This document shows, one piece after another, positions 16,201 through 24,633 of a stretch of 44,495 bases of DNA. Position numbers and translations under genes: made by a program. The stretch comes from Rhodocyclaceae bacterium (lineage in GTDB: Bacteria; Pseudomonadota; Gammaproteobacteria; Burkholderiales; Rhodocyclaceae). The notes beneath the pieces are model-generated. The model made no database searches. It was not told the origin of the DNA and saw only the letters and a program-made list of their open reading frames with translations. The DNA lies in NCBI GenBank assembly GCA_023383815.1, contig JAHDYG010000027.1, positions 1-44,495 of the forward strand. Direction: 5' to 3'. Position 1 is the first letter of the stretch. Each line of letters starts with the position of its first letter.

Positions 16201-16647
16201 GAGCGTCGGGGTGTGGATGTCGACCTGTGCGCCGGGGTGGTTGTTGCGGATCCACAGTTCGCCGCGTTCGAGCCGGTAGCTCGATGTGCCGCCCTGCAGC
16301 GCGGCGCGCACCCGTTGCAGGCCGGTTGCCAGCAACCCGCGGCGGGCGACCTCCTGAAGCGTGAAGACACTCGACCGGTTGACGCGCACCAGCGATTCGT
16401 CGGCGAGGCGGATGGCTGCGCTGCCGTCTGGGCCGGTGCGCACGCGATCACCAGTGTGGAGGATCGCGCCCGGTGCAACGTCGCGGCTGCTGCCGTCGCT
16501 GGTGCGGATCTCGACTTCGCCGCTGGTGCTGACCAGGATGGCGGCCGCATCGGGACCGGCCGCGAGCGCGGCCTGAGCCGCGAGAAGCCAGAACCCTAGG
16601 GCGAGCAGCGCGCGCGCGAAACGCGAGGTCGGGGCAGGTAGGCGCAT
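13234..16647 (-). CDS. FecR-domain / TPR / outer-membrane beta-barrel protein
   Basis: 1137 aa. Signal peptide 1-30 (AAQAALAAG). A FecR-like periplasmic domain (about 35-180) shows GDRVRTGPDGSAAIRLADES and TLSAGIRGTELNVRI. About ten TPR units follow (about 230-600; for example AYERALALDPQNLTALVGKA). The C-terminal half (about 640-1137) alternates aromatic/polar strands like a TonB-dependent-receptor-type barrel and ends VALSVSLNF, with the terminal Phe expected of an outer-membrane barrel. I see no plug domain or TonB box. FecR domains usually relay envelope signals; here sensor, scaffold and barrel are in one chain. It is first in an operon with a CHASE2 cyclase, suggesting outer-to-inner-membrane signalling, which is inference. 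GGAGGA precedes the ATG. Confidence 0.82.
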   Translation of the reverse strand: MRLPAPTSRFARALLALGFWLLAAQAALAAGPDAAAILVSTSGEVEIRTSDGSSRDVAPGAILHTGDRVRTGPDGSAAIRLADESLVRVNRSSVFTLQEVARRGLLATGLQRVRAALQGGTSSYRLERGELWIRNNHPGAQVDIHTPTLSAGIRGTELNVRIDEAQGVIVSVLEGRAWGRSPYGEIVAETGEQIVAPPGAAPFKRVMLRPRDAVQWTVPVPDLFPLDALTAGLPAAAREPAMQALSELRRGRRNAAAEHAATALRAAPGSIRIETLAAVIALYRGEALDAHRRLVALAEQAPEEAIPWQALTLSALVIDDKPTARAASARTVEIAPDSATAWVLAGYVEQAHFDLEAAGRAYERALALDPQNLTALVGKARLEFGSDRNEDAWRTTERARALAPDDPEVLNLSGFLLLARREAEAARSRFEQALQRDPTLAEPWLGLSIAAMRAGSEEEAFAAISSAVALDPARALYLGYWGRMLQQVGRIDEAMVVLASASRSDPLDPSPHYYRAVILNDLNRPGESIEELHRAIALNDHRAVYRSRFLLDRDLAFRNVDLSYLYGRLGLTAWAEHQALTSVKQDVLNFAGHVFYAGALGGRDERARGFATEALLGRILQPANINTFNTFNDYTTFFEQPGTSGSAGVTVGNHGTRRAELFAYHAEPAHSLVYSGSLSGFGTDGWRGTNSDRGGGAILRMKWEPSTLDNLTVSLRHNRRRMRDPEQPFSDTYAGDRLDRDTSRSTTFEAGWHRRLGARTHLLAVVSANNLDFDSRRHDREDFPVVEDVPSELVTLTQGRNGRNSRNAQAMVMHQAGAHQLSGGLTWYEARQSTLSTTDYALLVFDESIPLPDVSERHAQRHRVRYTNAFLQDIWNLSPRWSLEGAVHWDRMQTGNLFAGTRWTVETISPRVGLAWRPTPHDTVRLAAFRYLVPFTFTRLDPADIAGIPVYRAAEEGSRVHERALTWEHGWSSGFLSAGVFSLRRESVQYFDFGEGRYRVDYRGRTRGAEIALDQIVNLRTGFAARYRHLDVRDDFYADLDRREHLLALGVRWVDPSGYSAGVSGTWRKLDFRSSRRDQSIFLADADLSYELPGKRGTVSLAVRNLFDRRFDWVVDQFIFTGRVPAREVALSVSLNF

Positions 16648-16728
16648 TTCCGCATCCTCCGCAATGGGGTTTGTGTTCTTGTCGGCGCGCGGGCCGCCGT
16701 GGGATCTTGTGTGCGACCCCTTGTCTGA

Positions 16729-16757
16729 ACCATAGGGAAAGCTGGTGCGGATTGCAA
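16729..16757 (-). promoter_or_regulatory. Promoter candidate of the FecR-barrel/cyclase operon
   Basis: Minus strand: TTGCAA (16757-16752), 17-bp spacer, TATGGT (16734-16729). The implied leader is about 75 bases to the ATG at 16647. Confidence 0.5.
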
Positions 16758-16868
16758 CGCGCAGTGGAAAGGACGCAGTTCACTCCCGGTAGCCGGCTGC
16801 AAGTCGATGCATGCCGGCGCCGATCTACGAGCCGGAATCTCGCTGCGCTCGTGATCCCGTACGGGCCG

Positions 16869-19556
16869 TCAATCGTCCGATCCGAACACCATCTTCCACA
16901 AGGCGACGACCGGCTCGCGCGCGCCTTCGACTTCGGATGGGTCGACCCGCGACGGCTGGGCGTTGAGGCGCTGGCGGTGCTGCAGCCGGCGCATCAGGCG
17001 GTAGGCGTCGCCACAGCGGCTTGCGAGTTCGGCCGGGATCAGCCCGAGCTCACCCGCAATGCGCAGCAGCGCGATGTTGCCGAGGTTGCCGGTCAGCTCC
17101 GCGTGCGCATGCGAATGCCCGAGTACGAGGTACTGGATCAGGAACTCGACGTCGACGAGTCCGCCGACGTCGTGCTTGAGATCGAACAGTTCGCTCTTGC
17201 CCGCGTGCGCGTCGCGCATCTTCCGGCGCATCGCCAGCACTTCGTCGCGCAGCTTCGCCAGATCGCGCGACTGGCGCAGCACCTCGCAGCGGATCTTCTC
17301 GAAGCCCTGGCCGATCATCCGGTCACCGGCTGCGAACCGCGCCCGGGTGAGCGCCTGGTGCTCCCACACCCAGGCCGATTCGAGCTGGTACTTGCGGAAG
17401 GATTCGAGCGAGCACACGAGCAGGCCCGCGTCGCCGTTGGGACGCAGGCGTAGATCGGTCTCGAACAGGATGCCGGCGGCGGTCTGGCTGGAGAGCCAGG
17501 TGTTGATGCGCTGCGCGTAGCGCGAATAGACCTCCATTGCCTCGGGGGCCTCGTCGTCGTAGAGGAAGACGATGTCGAGATCCGACGCGTAGCCGAGTTC
17601 CTTGCCGCCGAGCTTGCCGTAGGCGATCACCGCCAGCGCCGGTTCGTCGCGGTGGCGCTTCTTGATCTTGCGCCAGACAAGCTTGAGCGTCAGCGCCAGG
17701 ATCAGGTCGGCGAGCGCCGAAAGGTGGTCGGCAAGGCGCTCGACGGTGAGCTTGCCGGCAATGTCCTGGGTCAGCAGCCGGAACACCTGCGCATGGTGCT
17801 GTTCGCGCATGCGGTCCATCTGTTGTTCCATGTCAGGCTCGATGGCGTCCAGCTCGCGGTCGAGTTCCTCCGCCAGGTTCGCCCAGTCGGGCTCGCCTTC
17901 GAGGTTGCGGTCATCGAGCAGTTCGTCGAGCAGGATCGGATGGCGGGTCAGATACTGTGCCGCCCAGCTCGACGCACCGGCCAGATCCGCCACGCGCTTG
18001 AGCGCCTGCGGATACTGCTGCAGCAGTGCGAGGTAGGCGCCGCGGCGGCTGATCGTTTCGAGCAGGTCGAGGCAGCGCCCGAGCGTGTCGTCGGGCAGCG
18101 CGGTGGCGGCGGCCGCCTCTACCACGCGCGGCACCAGCGCATCGAGGCGGCCGCGGATGTGGTTGGGAAGCTGCTTGTAGCGTGCGCTGTCCTGCATCGA
18201 AGCAAGGCGTCGGGCCACCGCTGCGGGGTTGCGGTAGCCGAGATCCCCCAGCACGGGCAGCACGTGGTCGTCGTCGCCGGCGCTCGCCCACATGCTGTCG
18301 AGCTTGTGATCCTCTTCGCTCGGGTCGCCGAACACGTCCTCGAAATGATGGCTGACGATCGCGCGATGGGCGTCGAGCGCCGTCTGCAGGGCCGCAAAGT
18401 CGGTGAATCCCATGCTGGCAGCGACCCGTTCGCGGTCCTCGGCGATGTCTGGCAGGTCGTGCGTCTGCGCGTCGTCCAGGTACTGCAGGCGGTGCTCCAG
18501 CCGGCGCAGGAAGACGTACGCTTCGGATAGCCGCTCGACCGCCGGGAGGCTCAGGATGCCGCGTTCCGCGAGCGTCGCGAGCACCTTCAGCGTCGGCCGC
18601 TCGCGCAGGGCCGGTTCGCGTCCGCCGCGGATGAGCTGGAAGACCTGCGCGATGAACTCGATCTCGCGGATCCCACCGGGGCCGAGCTTGACATTGTGGG
18701 CCCGGTCGCGGCGAGCGACCTCGCGCCGGATCTGCGCATGCAGGCCGCGCATCGCGTCGATCGAACCGAAATCGAGATACTTGCGGAAGACGAACGGGCG
18801 CGCGATCTCCTCGAGCTCGTGGTAGCGCTCGCCGTTGAGCGCACGGGCCTTGATCCAGGCATAGCGCTCCCATTCGCGGCCCTGCGTGATGAAGTAGTTC
18901 TCAAGCATGTCGAACGAACACACGAGCGGCCCCGAGTCGCCGTTCGGGCGCAGGCGCATGTCGACGCGGAAGACCTGGCCGTGCTCGGTAACCTCGGCAA
19001 GCGCCTTGATCAGCCGCTTGCCGAGCAGCTCGAAGAACTCGAAGTTGCTGATGACCTTGTGGCCGCCGGTATCGCCGTCTTCCGGGTAGATGAAGATCAG
19101 GTCGATGTCCGAGGATACGTTCAGTTCGCGTCCCCCCAGCTTGCCCATGCCGATGACGATCAGTTCCTGTTCCCAACCGGAGCGCGACAGCGGCACGCCG
19201 TACTTGCGCACCAGGGCTTCGCGCAGGATCGCATGCGCGTGATGGATGCTTGTCTCGGCCAGCACCGTCATGGTTTCGGTCACCTCGGCGAGGTCGGCGT
19301 CACCAGCCAGGTCGCGCACCAGCGTGTTGCACAGCACCCAGGTGCGCAGGTCGCGCAGCACGGCCGGAAGACTGGCTTCGTCGAGCGCGCGTGCGGCCAG
19401 GAACGCTTCCATCGCCTCCCGGTCCATCGCGTGCTCGATCGACGCCGCAAGCGCCTGCTCCAGCCACGGACGGCTCGCGAGCATGCGCGCCAGGAAGCGG
19501 GAATGCCCGGTTGCAGCTTGCAGCGGATCGGCAGTTACCGCGGGATTCAAAGACAT
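16869..19556 (-). CDS. glnE: Glutamine synthetase adenylyltransferase/deadenylyltransferase
   Basis: 895 aa (E. coli enzyme 946). Two nucleotidyltransferase domains are evident: the N-terminal adenylyl-removing domain with GKLGGRELNVSSDIDLIF near residue 150, and the C-terminal adenylylating domain with GKLGGKELGYASDLDIVFLY near 660. Both keep the D-x-D metal pair. It reversibly adenylylates glutamine synthetase in response to PII and glutamine, setting nitrogen assimilation. The ATG at 19556 has GGAG 10 bases upstream; an in-frame ATG at 19577 lacks a ribosome site, and a much longer extension to 20360 is antisense to yhdP. A -10-like TACAAT (19676-19671) and a 6-bp hairpin (19588-19605) lie in the leader. 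Confidence 0.97.
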   Translation of the reverse strand: MSLNPAVTADPLQAATGHSRFLARMLASRPWLEQALAASIEHAMDREAMEAFLAARALDEASLPAVLRDLRTWVLCNTLVRDLAGDADLAEVTETMTVLAETSIHHAHAILREALVRKYGVPLSRSGWEQELIVIGMGKLGGRELNVSSDIDLIFIYPEDGDTGGHKVISNFEFFELLGKRLIKALAEVTEHGQVFRVDMRLRPNGDSGPLVCSFDMLENYFITQGREWERYAWIKARALNGERYHELEEIARPFVFRKYLDFGSIDAMRGLHAQIRREVARRDRAHNVKLGPGGIREIEFIAQVFQLIRGGREPALRERPTLKVLATLAERGILSLPAVERLSEAYVFLRRLEHRLQYLDDAQTHDLPDIAEDRERVAASMGFTDFAALQTALDAHRAIVSHHFEDVFGDPSEEDHKLDSMWASAGDDDHVLPVLGDLGYRNPAAVARRLASMQDSARYKQLPNHIRGRLDALVPRVVEAAAATALPDDTLGRCLDLLETISRRGAYLALLQQYPQALKRVADLAGASSWAAQYLTRHPILLDELLDDRNLEGEPDWANLAEELDRELDAIEPDMEQQMDRMREQHHAQVFRLLTQDIAGKLTVERLADHLSALADLILALTLKLVWRKIKKRHRDEPALAVIAYGKLGGKELGYASDLDIVFLYDDEAPEAMEVYSRYAQRINTWLSSQTAAGILFETDLRLRPNGDAGLLVCSLESFRKYQLESAWVWEHQALTRARFAAGDRMIGQGFEKIRCEVLRQSRDLAKLRDEVLAMRRKMRDAHAGKSELFDLKHDVGGLVDVEFLIQYLVLGHSHAHAELTGNLGNIALLRIAGELGLIPAELASRCGDAYRLMRRLQHRQRLNAQPSRVDPSEVEGAREPVVALWKMVFGSDD

Positions 19557-19750
19557 GAGAGCAGGGCTCCGGATCATTGCTAGAATTGCCAGCTTGAAGG
19601 CTGGCCGCGTGGCCACGGGAACGTGGCGAACGGCGCGCGGGATTCCGTGTGCGGACTGACTGTCAGATGGATTGTAGCCAAGCTCCGGGTGATTGCATCG
19701 GGACGTCTGACCCCGGAGTCGTGAGCCCAGAGCCCTGAGTCCCGCCAAGC

Positions 19751-22700
19751 ATGATTGCTCCGACCCCTGATCCGCAACGCACTGCCGCATCGCGCGCCGA
19801 TGCGGCGCGCGGTTTCGCGGGCGTTCTGCGGCTCGTTCTGGTCGTGCTGTTCTTTCTCGTCGGGCTTGGTTTCCTGCTGCTACGCGAAGTCGTGCTGCCG
19901 CGCGCAGACGAATACCGGCCGCAGATCGTTCAGGCGCTCGAGCAGGCAATCGGCTTGCCGGTGGCGATCGATGCGCTGTCGGCGGACTGGCAAGGGCTGC
20001 GACCGAGACTGCATCTGACGGGCCTGAGCGTGCTCGATGCCGAGGGGCAGACCGCGTTGCGCCTGGAGCGGGTGGACGCGACGCTCGCGTGGTCCTCGCT
20101 CGCGCGCGCCGAGATCCACTTCCACCGGTTGCTGATCCTCGCGCCCGAACTGTCGGTGCGCAGGGAGGCCGGGGGCGCGGTGTATGTAGCGGGTGTGCGG
20201 ATCGATCCCGGCGCGTCGGGCTCGGGGTTTTCCGACTGGCTCCTGCGTCAGCGCCAGATCGTCGTGCGGGGGGCCGCGCTGCGCTGGACCGATCATCAGC
20301 GCGGAGCGCCCGCGCTGAGCCTCGATCATGTCGATCTGCGTCTGTCGAGGGTTGGAGCACGCCATCGTTTCGGGTTTCGCGCCCGCCCTCCGGAAGGCCT
20401 GGCGAAGCTCATCGACTTGCGCGGGGATCTCGTCAGCGCGGCACCGGCCGAACCCCGAAGCTGGGAAGGGCAGTTGTATCTTGCGCTCGACGGCGCCGAC
20501 CTGGCGGCCTGGCAGCCCTGGCTGGCTGAGCCCTTCCTCCTTGAGGGCACCGGGGCTCTGAGGGCCTGGGCCGAGATCCGCAGCGGTGCCCTCGAGGCAC
20601 TTGCGCTCGACGTCGCGCTCGACGATGCGCGCGTGCGCCTGGCGGAGAATCTGCCCGAATGGTTGCTCGACGGCGTGCGTGGGCGGATGGAGGCGCGGCG
20701 TTCGGCCGACGGAATCGCGCTGTCCGCGCGGGGGGTGGAACTGGTTTCCGGCGCGCATCTGAGGCTGCCTCCCACCGATGTCGATCTCTTCTTGCAGGGG
20801 GCGCGCACCGAAGGAGGGCTGCAGCCCGGGGATGGCGGCAAGCTCACGCTCGGAGCGATCGATCTGGGTGTCGCGGGGCGGATCGCTCGCCATCTTCCGC
20901 TTGCGGGCGGGTTGCGCGATACGCTCGACGGAATCGCCCCGCAAGGCAGCCTCGACGCGTTCCGGTTCGAGTGGCAGGGCGCGGTGGAGCAACCGCGCGG
21001 ATGGAGCGTGCATGCTCGCCTTTCGCGTCTGGGCACTCAGCCGCACGGACAGATCCCCGGCATCGCGGGGTTAGCGGCCGAGTTCGACGGCAGCCACGAG
21101 CGTGGCCGCTTCCGGCTCACAGGGCGCGACGCCGCGCTCGAGATGCCGCACGTCTTTCCTGAACCCTTGCTGCAACTGTCCAGCCTCAGCGCGGAAGGGG
21201 GTTGGGTGCGCCGAGACGGGCGGACCGAGTGGGTGCTGGACGGTGCCCAGTTCGAAAACCCGGACGCCGCCGGCAGCGCATCCGGGGTATACCGCACGGC
21301 GCCGGCCGGATTGGGTAAAATCGATCTTTCCGCACGCCTCGTGCGGGCCGACGGGCTCGCCGTGTGGCGCTATCTGCCCCGGGTCGTCAACGAGGAAACG
21401 CGCAGCTGGCTGCGCCGCAGCCTGACCGGCGGCACGGCCCCCGAGTCGCGTTTGCGGCTGAAGGGCAACCTGGATGATTTTCCGTTCACCGACCGCCCGG
21501 ACGGGCAGTTCCTGGTGACTGTCCAGGTTGCCGGCGCCAGGCTCGATTACGCGCCTGGCTGGCCATCGATTCGTGACATCAATGGAGAGTTGCGCTTCGA
21601 GGGCGCCGGCATGCGCATCCTGGCGGAAAGCGGCCGGATCTTCGGTGTACGCCTCGAAAAGGTAGTAGCCGAAGTGCCCGACCTCGATGCACGGGACGGC
21701 CCGGTGATGACCATCCGCGGGCGCGCTGAGGGCAGTACCGCGGAGTTCCTGAAGTTCGTCTCCGAGAGCCCGGTCGCTGCGCGGATCGATCATTTCACCG
21801 ACGGGATGCGGGCCGAGGGCAATGGTGCGCTCGATCTGGAACTCGTCCTGCCGCTCGCAGCGATCGAATCGGCGCGGGTTCGTGGCGAGTATCAGTTCTC
21901 AGGCAATCGCCTGACGGTGCTGGACGGGCTCCCGCCGCTTGCCCAGGCGCGCGGACGGCTGCGGTTTACCGAGAACGATCTGACGATGACCGATGCGTCG
22001 GCGCGGCTGTTCGGAGAACCGCTGCGGGTGTCCGTGCGCACCCCGGCCGGGGGAGGCGTGCGCTTTCTCGCCGAAGGTGGGGCGGCTGTGCGTGCGGTCC
22101 GCGAAACCTACGGTTGGCCGATACTCGATCATTTGTCGGGAACCCTGCCCTGGAGTGCGGAGATCGACATCGGGGCCAGTCGGGCAGGAGTGCTGTTCCG
22201 CAGCAACCTGGATGGCGTCTCATCGAGTCTTCCGGCACCGTTCAACAAGCGGGCCGGTGAGGGCTGGCCACTGATCTTCAGCTTCGATCGCGATCGAAGC
22301 ACCGGCAAGGAGACGATTCGAGCGCGCCTGCGGGATCTCCTGGAGATGGACCTTGCGGGACGCAGGGCGGGGGACGGAACGTTCGAGCTGGTCCGGGGCG
22401 GTGTGGGTCTGTTCGCTCCGGTGCGCGGGCTCGACGGCGGAGTGCTCGTCACGGCGAGCCTGCCGGAGATCGATCTCGATGCCTGGCGGCGCACGCTGAC
22501 GTCGGGCAACGGATCGGCGGAGAATGGACGCGACGGACCCTGGGCGTGGACCGGATTGCTCGGGGTCGACCTCAGGATCGCCCGCCTGCAGGCATTCGGG
22601 CAGTCCTTCGAAGCGCTGGAGCTGGACGCGGTCGGCACTGCCGAGGGCTGGAGAGGCAGGGTGTCGAGTGCTCGCGTCGAGGGCGAGTTCGACTGGCGTG

Positions 22701-23686
22701 GCGCTGGAGCGGGAGCGCTCAGGGCACGCTTGCGGCATCTGGCGATCGATCGGGAGGACGAGGCGGTCAACGTGCAGGCGGCGTCCGCCGAGGCTGACGA
22801 ACCACGCCAGCTTCCGGCGCTCGACGTCGTCGCGGATCGTTTCCGCCTGCGCGGGATGGAACTTGGGCGCCTTACCCTGGAGGCGCACAACGCGGGCGGT
22901 CTGTGGAGGCTCGACACCCTGAGTCTCGAAGGCCCGGACGGGCGTTTCAGTGGCGCCGGACAATGGCGTCCGGGGCGCGCTCCCCGGACCGAGCTGAAGT
23001 TCGAACTGCACGCGGCGAGCCTTGGCGGCCTGCTCGACCGCCTGGGCTACGAAGGGGTGATGGAAGCAGGAGGCGCCGGGATGAAGGGCTGGATTGCCTG
23101 GGGCGGTGCGCCCACCCGCCTGCATCACGCCTCGCTGTCGGGCGCGATCGAGTTTGAGGCGAAGCAGGGACAGTTCCGCCAGCTCAAACCGGGTGTCGGC
23201 CGTCTGCTCGGGGTGCTGAGCCTGCAGTCCCTGCCGCGTCGGCTGTCGCTCGATTTTCGCGATGTCTTCAGCGAAGGGTTCGTGTTCGACCGTATTTCCG
23301 GTAGCATCGAAATGGAATCCGGCGTGATGAACACGCAGGATCTGCACATCGCCGGACCGGCTGCGCGGATCTGGATCACGGGGTCGGCGGACGTCGATCG
23401 CGAAACGCAGGATCTCAAGGTGCTCGTCCAGCCCACCCTCTCGGAATCGGTTGCGATCGGTGCTGCGGCCGGCATGATCAATCCGCTCGCCGGTGTCGTG
23501 ACTTATCTCGCCCAGAAGGTGCTGAGCGATCCGATCGAGCGGATGTTCGCCTACCAGTACCTGATCACCGGCAATTGGAGCGACCCGAAGGTGGAGAAGG
23601 TCATCGGTGCCGGAACGGTCGGGCCGGCGGTTGCGCCCGCGGCACCCGCGGCACCCGCGCTACCCGCAAGCGAAGGAGGAAGATGA
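19751..23686 (+). CDS. yhdP: YhdP-family AsmA-like phospholipid transport protein
   Basis: 1311 aa, matching the very long YhdP/DUF3971 family. A single N-terminal membrane anchor (about 24-46) is followed by a long periplasmic beta-rich region that in the family forms a hydrophobic groove (AsmA-like). The C-terminus has the family's LDFRDVFSEGFVFDRISG and KVLVQPTLSESVAIGAAAGMINPLAG segments and ends in an Ala/Pro-rich tail. Homologues carry phospholipids between inner and outer membranes and protect the permeability barrier. Start ATG at 19751 has no strong ribosome site. It heads an apparent operon with the nitrilase-family gene (one base between stop and next start) and tldD, a recurrent order in betaproteobacteria. 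Confidence 0.93.
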   Translation: MIAPTPDPQRTAASRADAARGFAGVLRLVLVVLFFLVGLGFLLLREVVLPRADEYRPQIVQALEQAIGLPVAIDALSADWQGLRPRLHLTGLSVLDAEGQTALRLERVDATLAWSSLARAEIHFHRLLILAPELSVRREAGGAVYVAGVRIDPGASGSGFSDWLLRQRQIVVRGAALRWTDHQRGAPALSLDHVDLRLSRVGARHRFGFRARPPEGLAKLIDLRGDLVSAAPAEPRSWEGQLYLALDGADLAAWQPWLAEPFLLEGTGALRAWAEIRSGALEALALDVALDDARVRLAENLPEWLLDGVRGRMEARRSADGIALSARGVELVSGAHLRLPPTDVDLFLQGARTEGGLQPGDGGKLTLGAIDLGVAGRIARHLPLAGGLRDTLDGIAPQGSLDAFRFEWQGAVEQPRGWSVHARLSRLGTQPHGQIPGIAGLAAEFDGSHERGRFRLTGRDAALEMPHVFPEPLLQLSSLSAEGGWVRRDGRTEWVLDGAQFENPDAAGSASGVYRTAPAGLGKIDLSARLVRADGLAVWRYLPRVVNEETRSWLRRSLTGGTAPESRLRLKGNLDDFPFTDRPDGQFLVTVQVAGARLDYAPGWPSIRDINGELRFEGAGMRILAESGRIFGVRLEKVVAEVPDLDARDGPVMTIRGRAEGSTAEFLKFVSESPVAARIDHFTDGMRAEGNGALDLELVLPLAAIESARVRGEYQFSGNRLTVLDGLPPLAQARGRLRFTENDLTMTDASARLFGEPLRVSVRTPAGGGVRFLAEGGAAVRAVRETYGWPILDHLSGTLPWSAEIDIGASRAGVLFRSNLDGVSSSLPAPFNKRAGEGWPLIFSFDRDRSTGKETIRARLRDLLEMDLAGRRAGDGTFELVRGGVGLFAPVRGLDGGVLVTASLPEIDLDAWRRTLTSGNGSAENGRDGPWAWTGLLGVDLRIARLQAFGQSFEALELDAVGTAEGWRGRVSSARVEGEFDWRGAGAGALRARLRHLAIDREDEAVNVQAASAEADEPRQLPALDVVADRFRLRGMELGRLTLEAHNAGGLWRLDTLSLEGPDGRFSGAGQWRPGRAPRTELKFELHAASLGGLLDRLGYEGVMEAGGAGMKGWIAWGGAPTRLHHASLSGAIEFEAKQGQFRQLKPGVGRLLGVLSLQSLPRRLSLDFRDVFSEGFVFDRISGSIEMESGVMNTQDLHIAGPAARIWITGSADVDRETQDLKVLVQPTLSESVAIGAAAGMINPLAGVVTYLAQKVLSDPIERMFAYQYLITGNWSDPKVEKVIGAGTVGPAVAPAAPAAPALPASEGGR

Positions 23687-23687
23687 G

Positions 23688-24530
23688 TTGAGCAGCCAGG
23701 AAGAACGTGCGAAGGTCGCCGGGACGGTGCGTGTCGCCGCGGTCCAGACCGTTTCCGGACCCGACGTTGCCGCCAACCTGGGCGCGGTCGGCGAACGAAT
23801 CGCCGAGGCGGCAGCGGCTGGGGCGCGTCTGGTGGCTCTGCCCGAGTATTTCCCGCTGATCTCGCCCGACGAGGCTGCGAAGGTCGCGATCCGTGAGCGC
23901 GAAGGCGATGGGCCGCTGCAGGAGTTTCTGCGGACCACGGCGCAACGGCACCGGATCTGGCTCGTAGGGGGAACGATCCCGCTGGTTGCCGAGGATGCGG
24001 GCAAGGTGCGCAACTCGACCCTGGTGGTCGATGACGAGGGGCGGATTGCTGCGCGCTACGACAAGATGCATCTGTTCCGCTTTCGCAAGGGAGCGGAACA
24101 GTACGACGAATCCGTGACCATCGAGGCGGGTTCGAAGGTCGTGACCTGCGACACGCCGTTCGGGCGGATGGGGCTCGCGATCTGCTACGACCTGCGCTTT
24201 CCGGAGATCTTCCGGGCAATGGGCGAAGTCGACTTCATCGTTCTGCCGGCGGCCTTCGCGCACACGACCGGCAAGGCGCACTGGGAGATCCTGCTGCGCG
24301 CGCGGGCGATCGAGAACCAGTGCTACGTGCTTGCGCCGGCACAAGGCGGGCGCCACCCGAGCGGGCGTGTGACCTGGGGGCATACGATGATCGTCGATCC
24401 CTGGGGAGAGGTGCTCGCCTGTCTTGAGGAAGGGCCGGGGGTCGTGCTCGCCGAGCTCGATCCGGAACGAATCGCGGCAGTGCGCGAGAGCCTGCCGGCA
24501 CTGCGCCATCGCAGCGCAAACCTGTGTTGA
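23688..24530 (+). CDS. Carbon-nitrogen hydrolase, nitrilase superfamily (Nit-type amidase)
   Basis: 280 aa. The Glu-Lys-Cys catalytic triad is visible: E53 (LPEYFP), K126 (DKMHLF) and C166 ([12 protein letters not shown]). The closing [22 protein letters not shown] segment is typical of the Nit1/Nit2 branch, whose members hydrolyse deaminated glutathione or omega-amides of 2-oxoacids as metabolite repair. Substrate is not determinable here. The start is a TTG at 23688, set by a perfect GGAGGA 6-7 bases upstream. That ribosome site lies inside the end of yhdP, so translation is coupled. An upstream ATG frame would overlap yhdP by 80 bases and lacks family similarity. Confidence 0.92.
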   Translation: MSSQEERAKVAGTVRVAAVQTVSGPDVAANLGAVGERIAEAAAAGARLVALPEYFPLISPDEAAKVAIREREGDGPLQEFLRTTAQRHRIWLVGGTIPLVAEDAGKVRNSTLVVDDEGRIAARYDKMHLFRFRKGAEQYDESVTIEAGSKVVTCDTPFGRMGLAICYDLRFPEIFRAMGEVDFIVLPAAFAHTTGKAHWEILLRARAIENQCYVLAPAQGGRHPSGRVTWGHTMIVDPWGEVLACLEEGPGVVLAELDPERIAAVRESLPALRHRSANLC

Positions 24531-24633
24531 GCAGAAGTATCCCGATCCCTGTGCAGGCCGGCCCGGCCGCGGCGTGCGCGATCGTTTTCAGGCACGCGGT
24601 GTCAGACACCCGAGCGACCAACGTGGAATCCCG

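Noticed and set aside
19705-19745. Short irregular repeats of GAGTC/GAGCCC type before yhdP
   Set aside because: Too degenerate and short to call a repeat element.
19557-20360. N-terminal extension of GlnE by about 270 residues
   Set aside because: It lies antisense to yhdP and is Arg/Pro/Ser-rich without GlnE similarity; the ATG at 19556 has a ribosome site.
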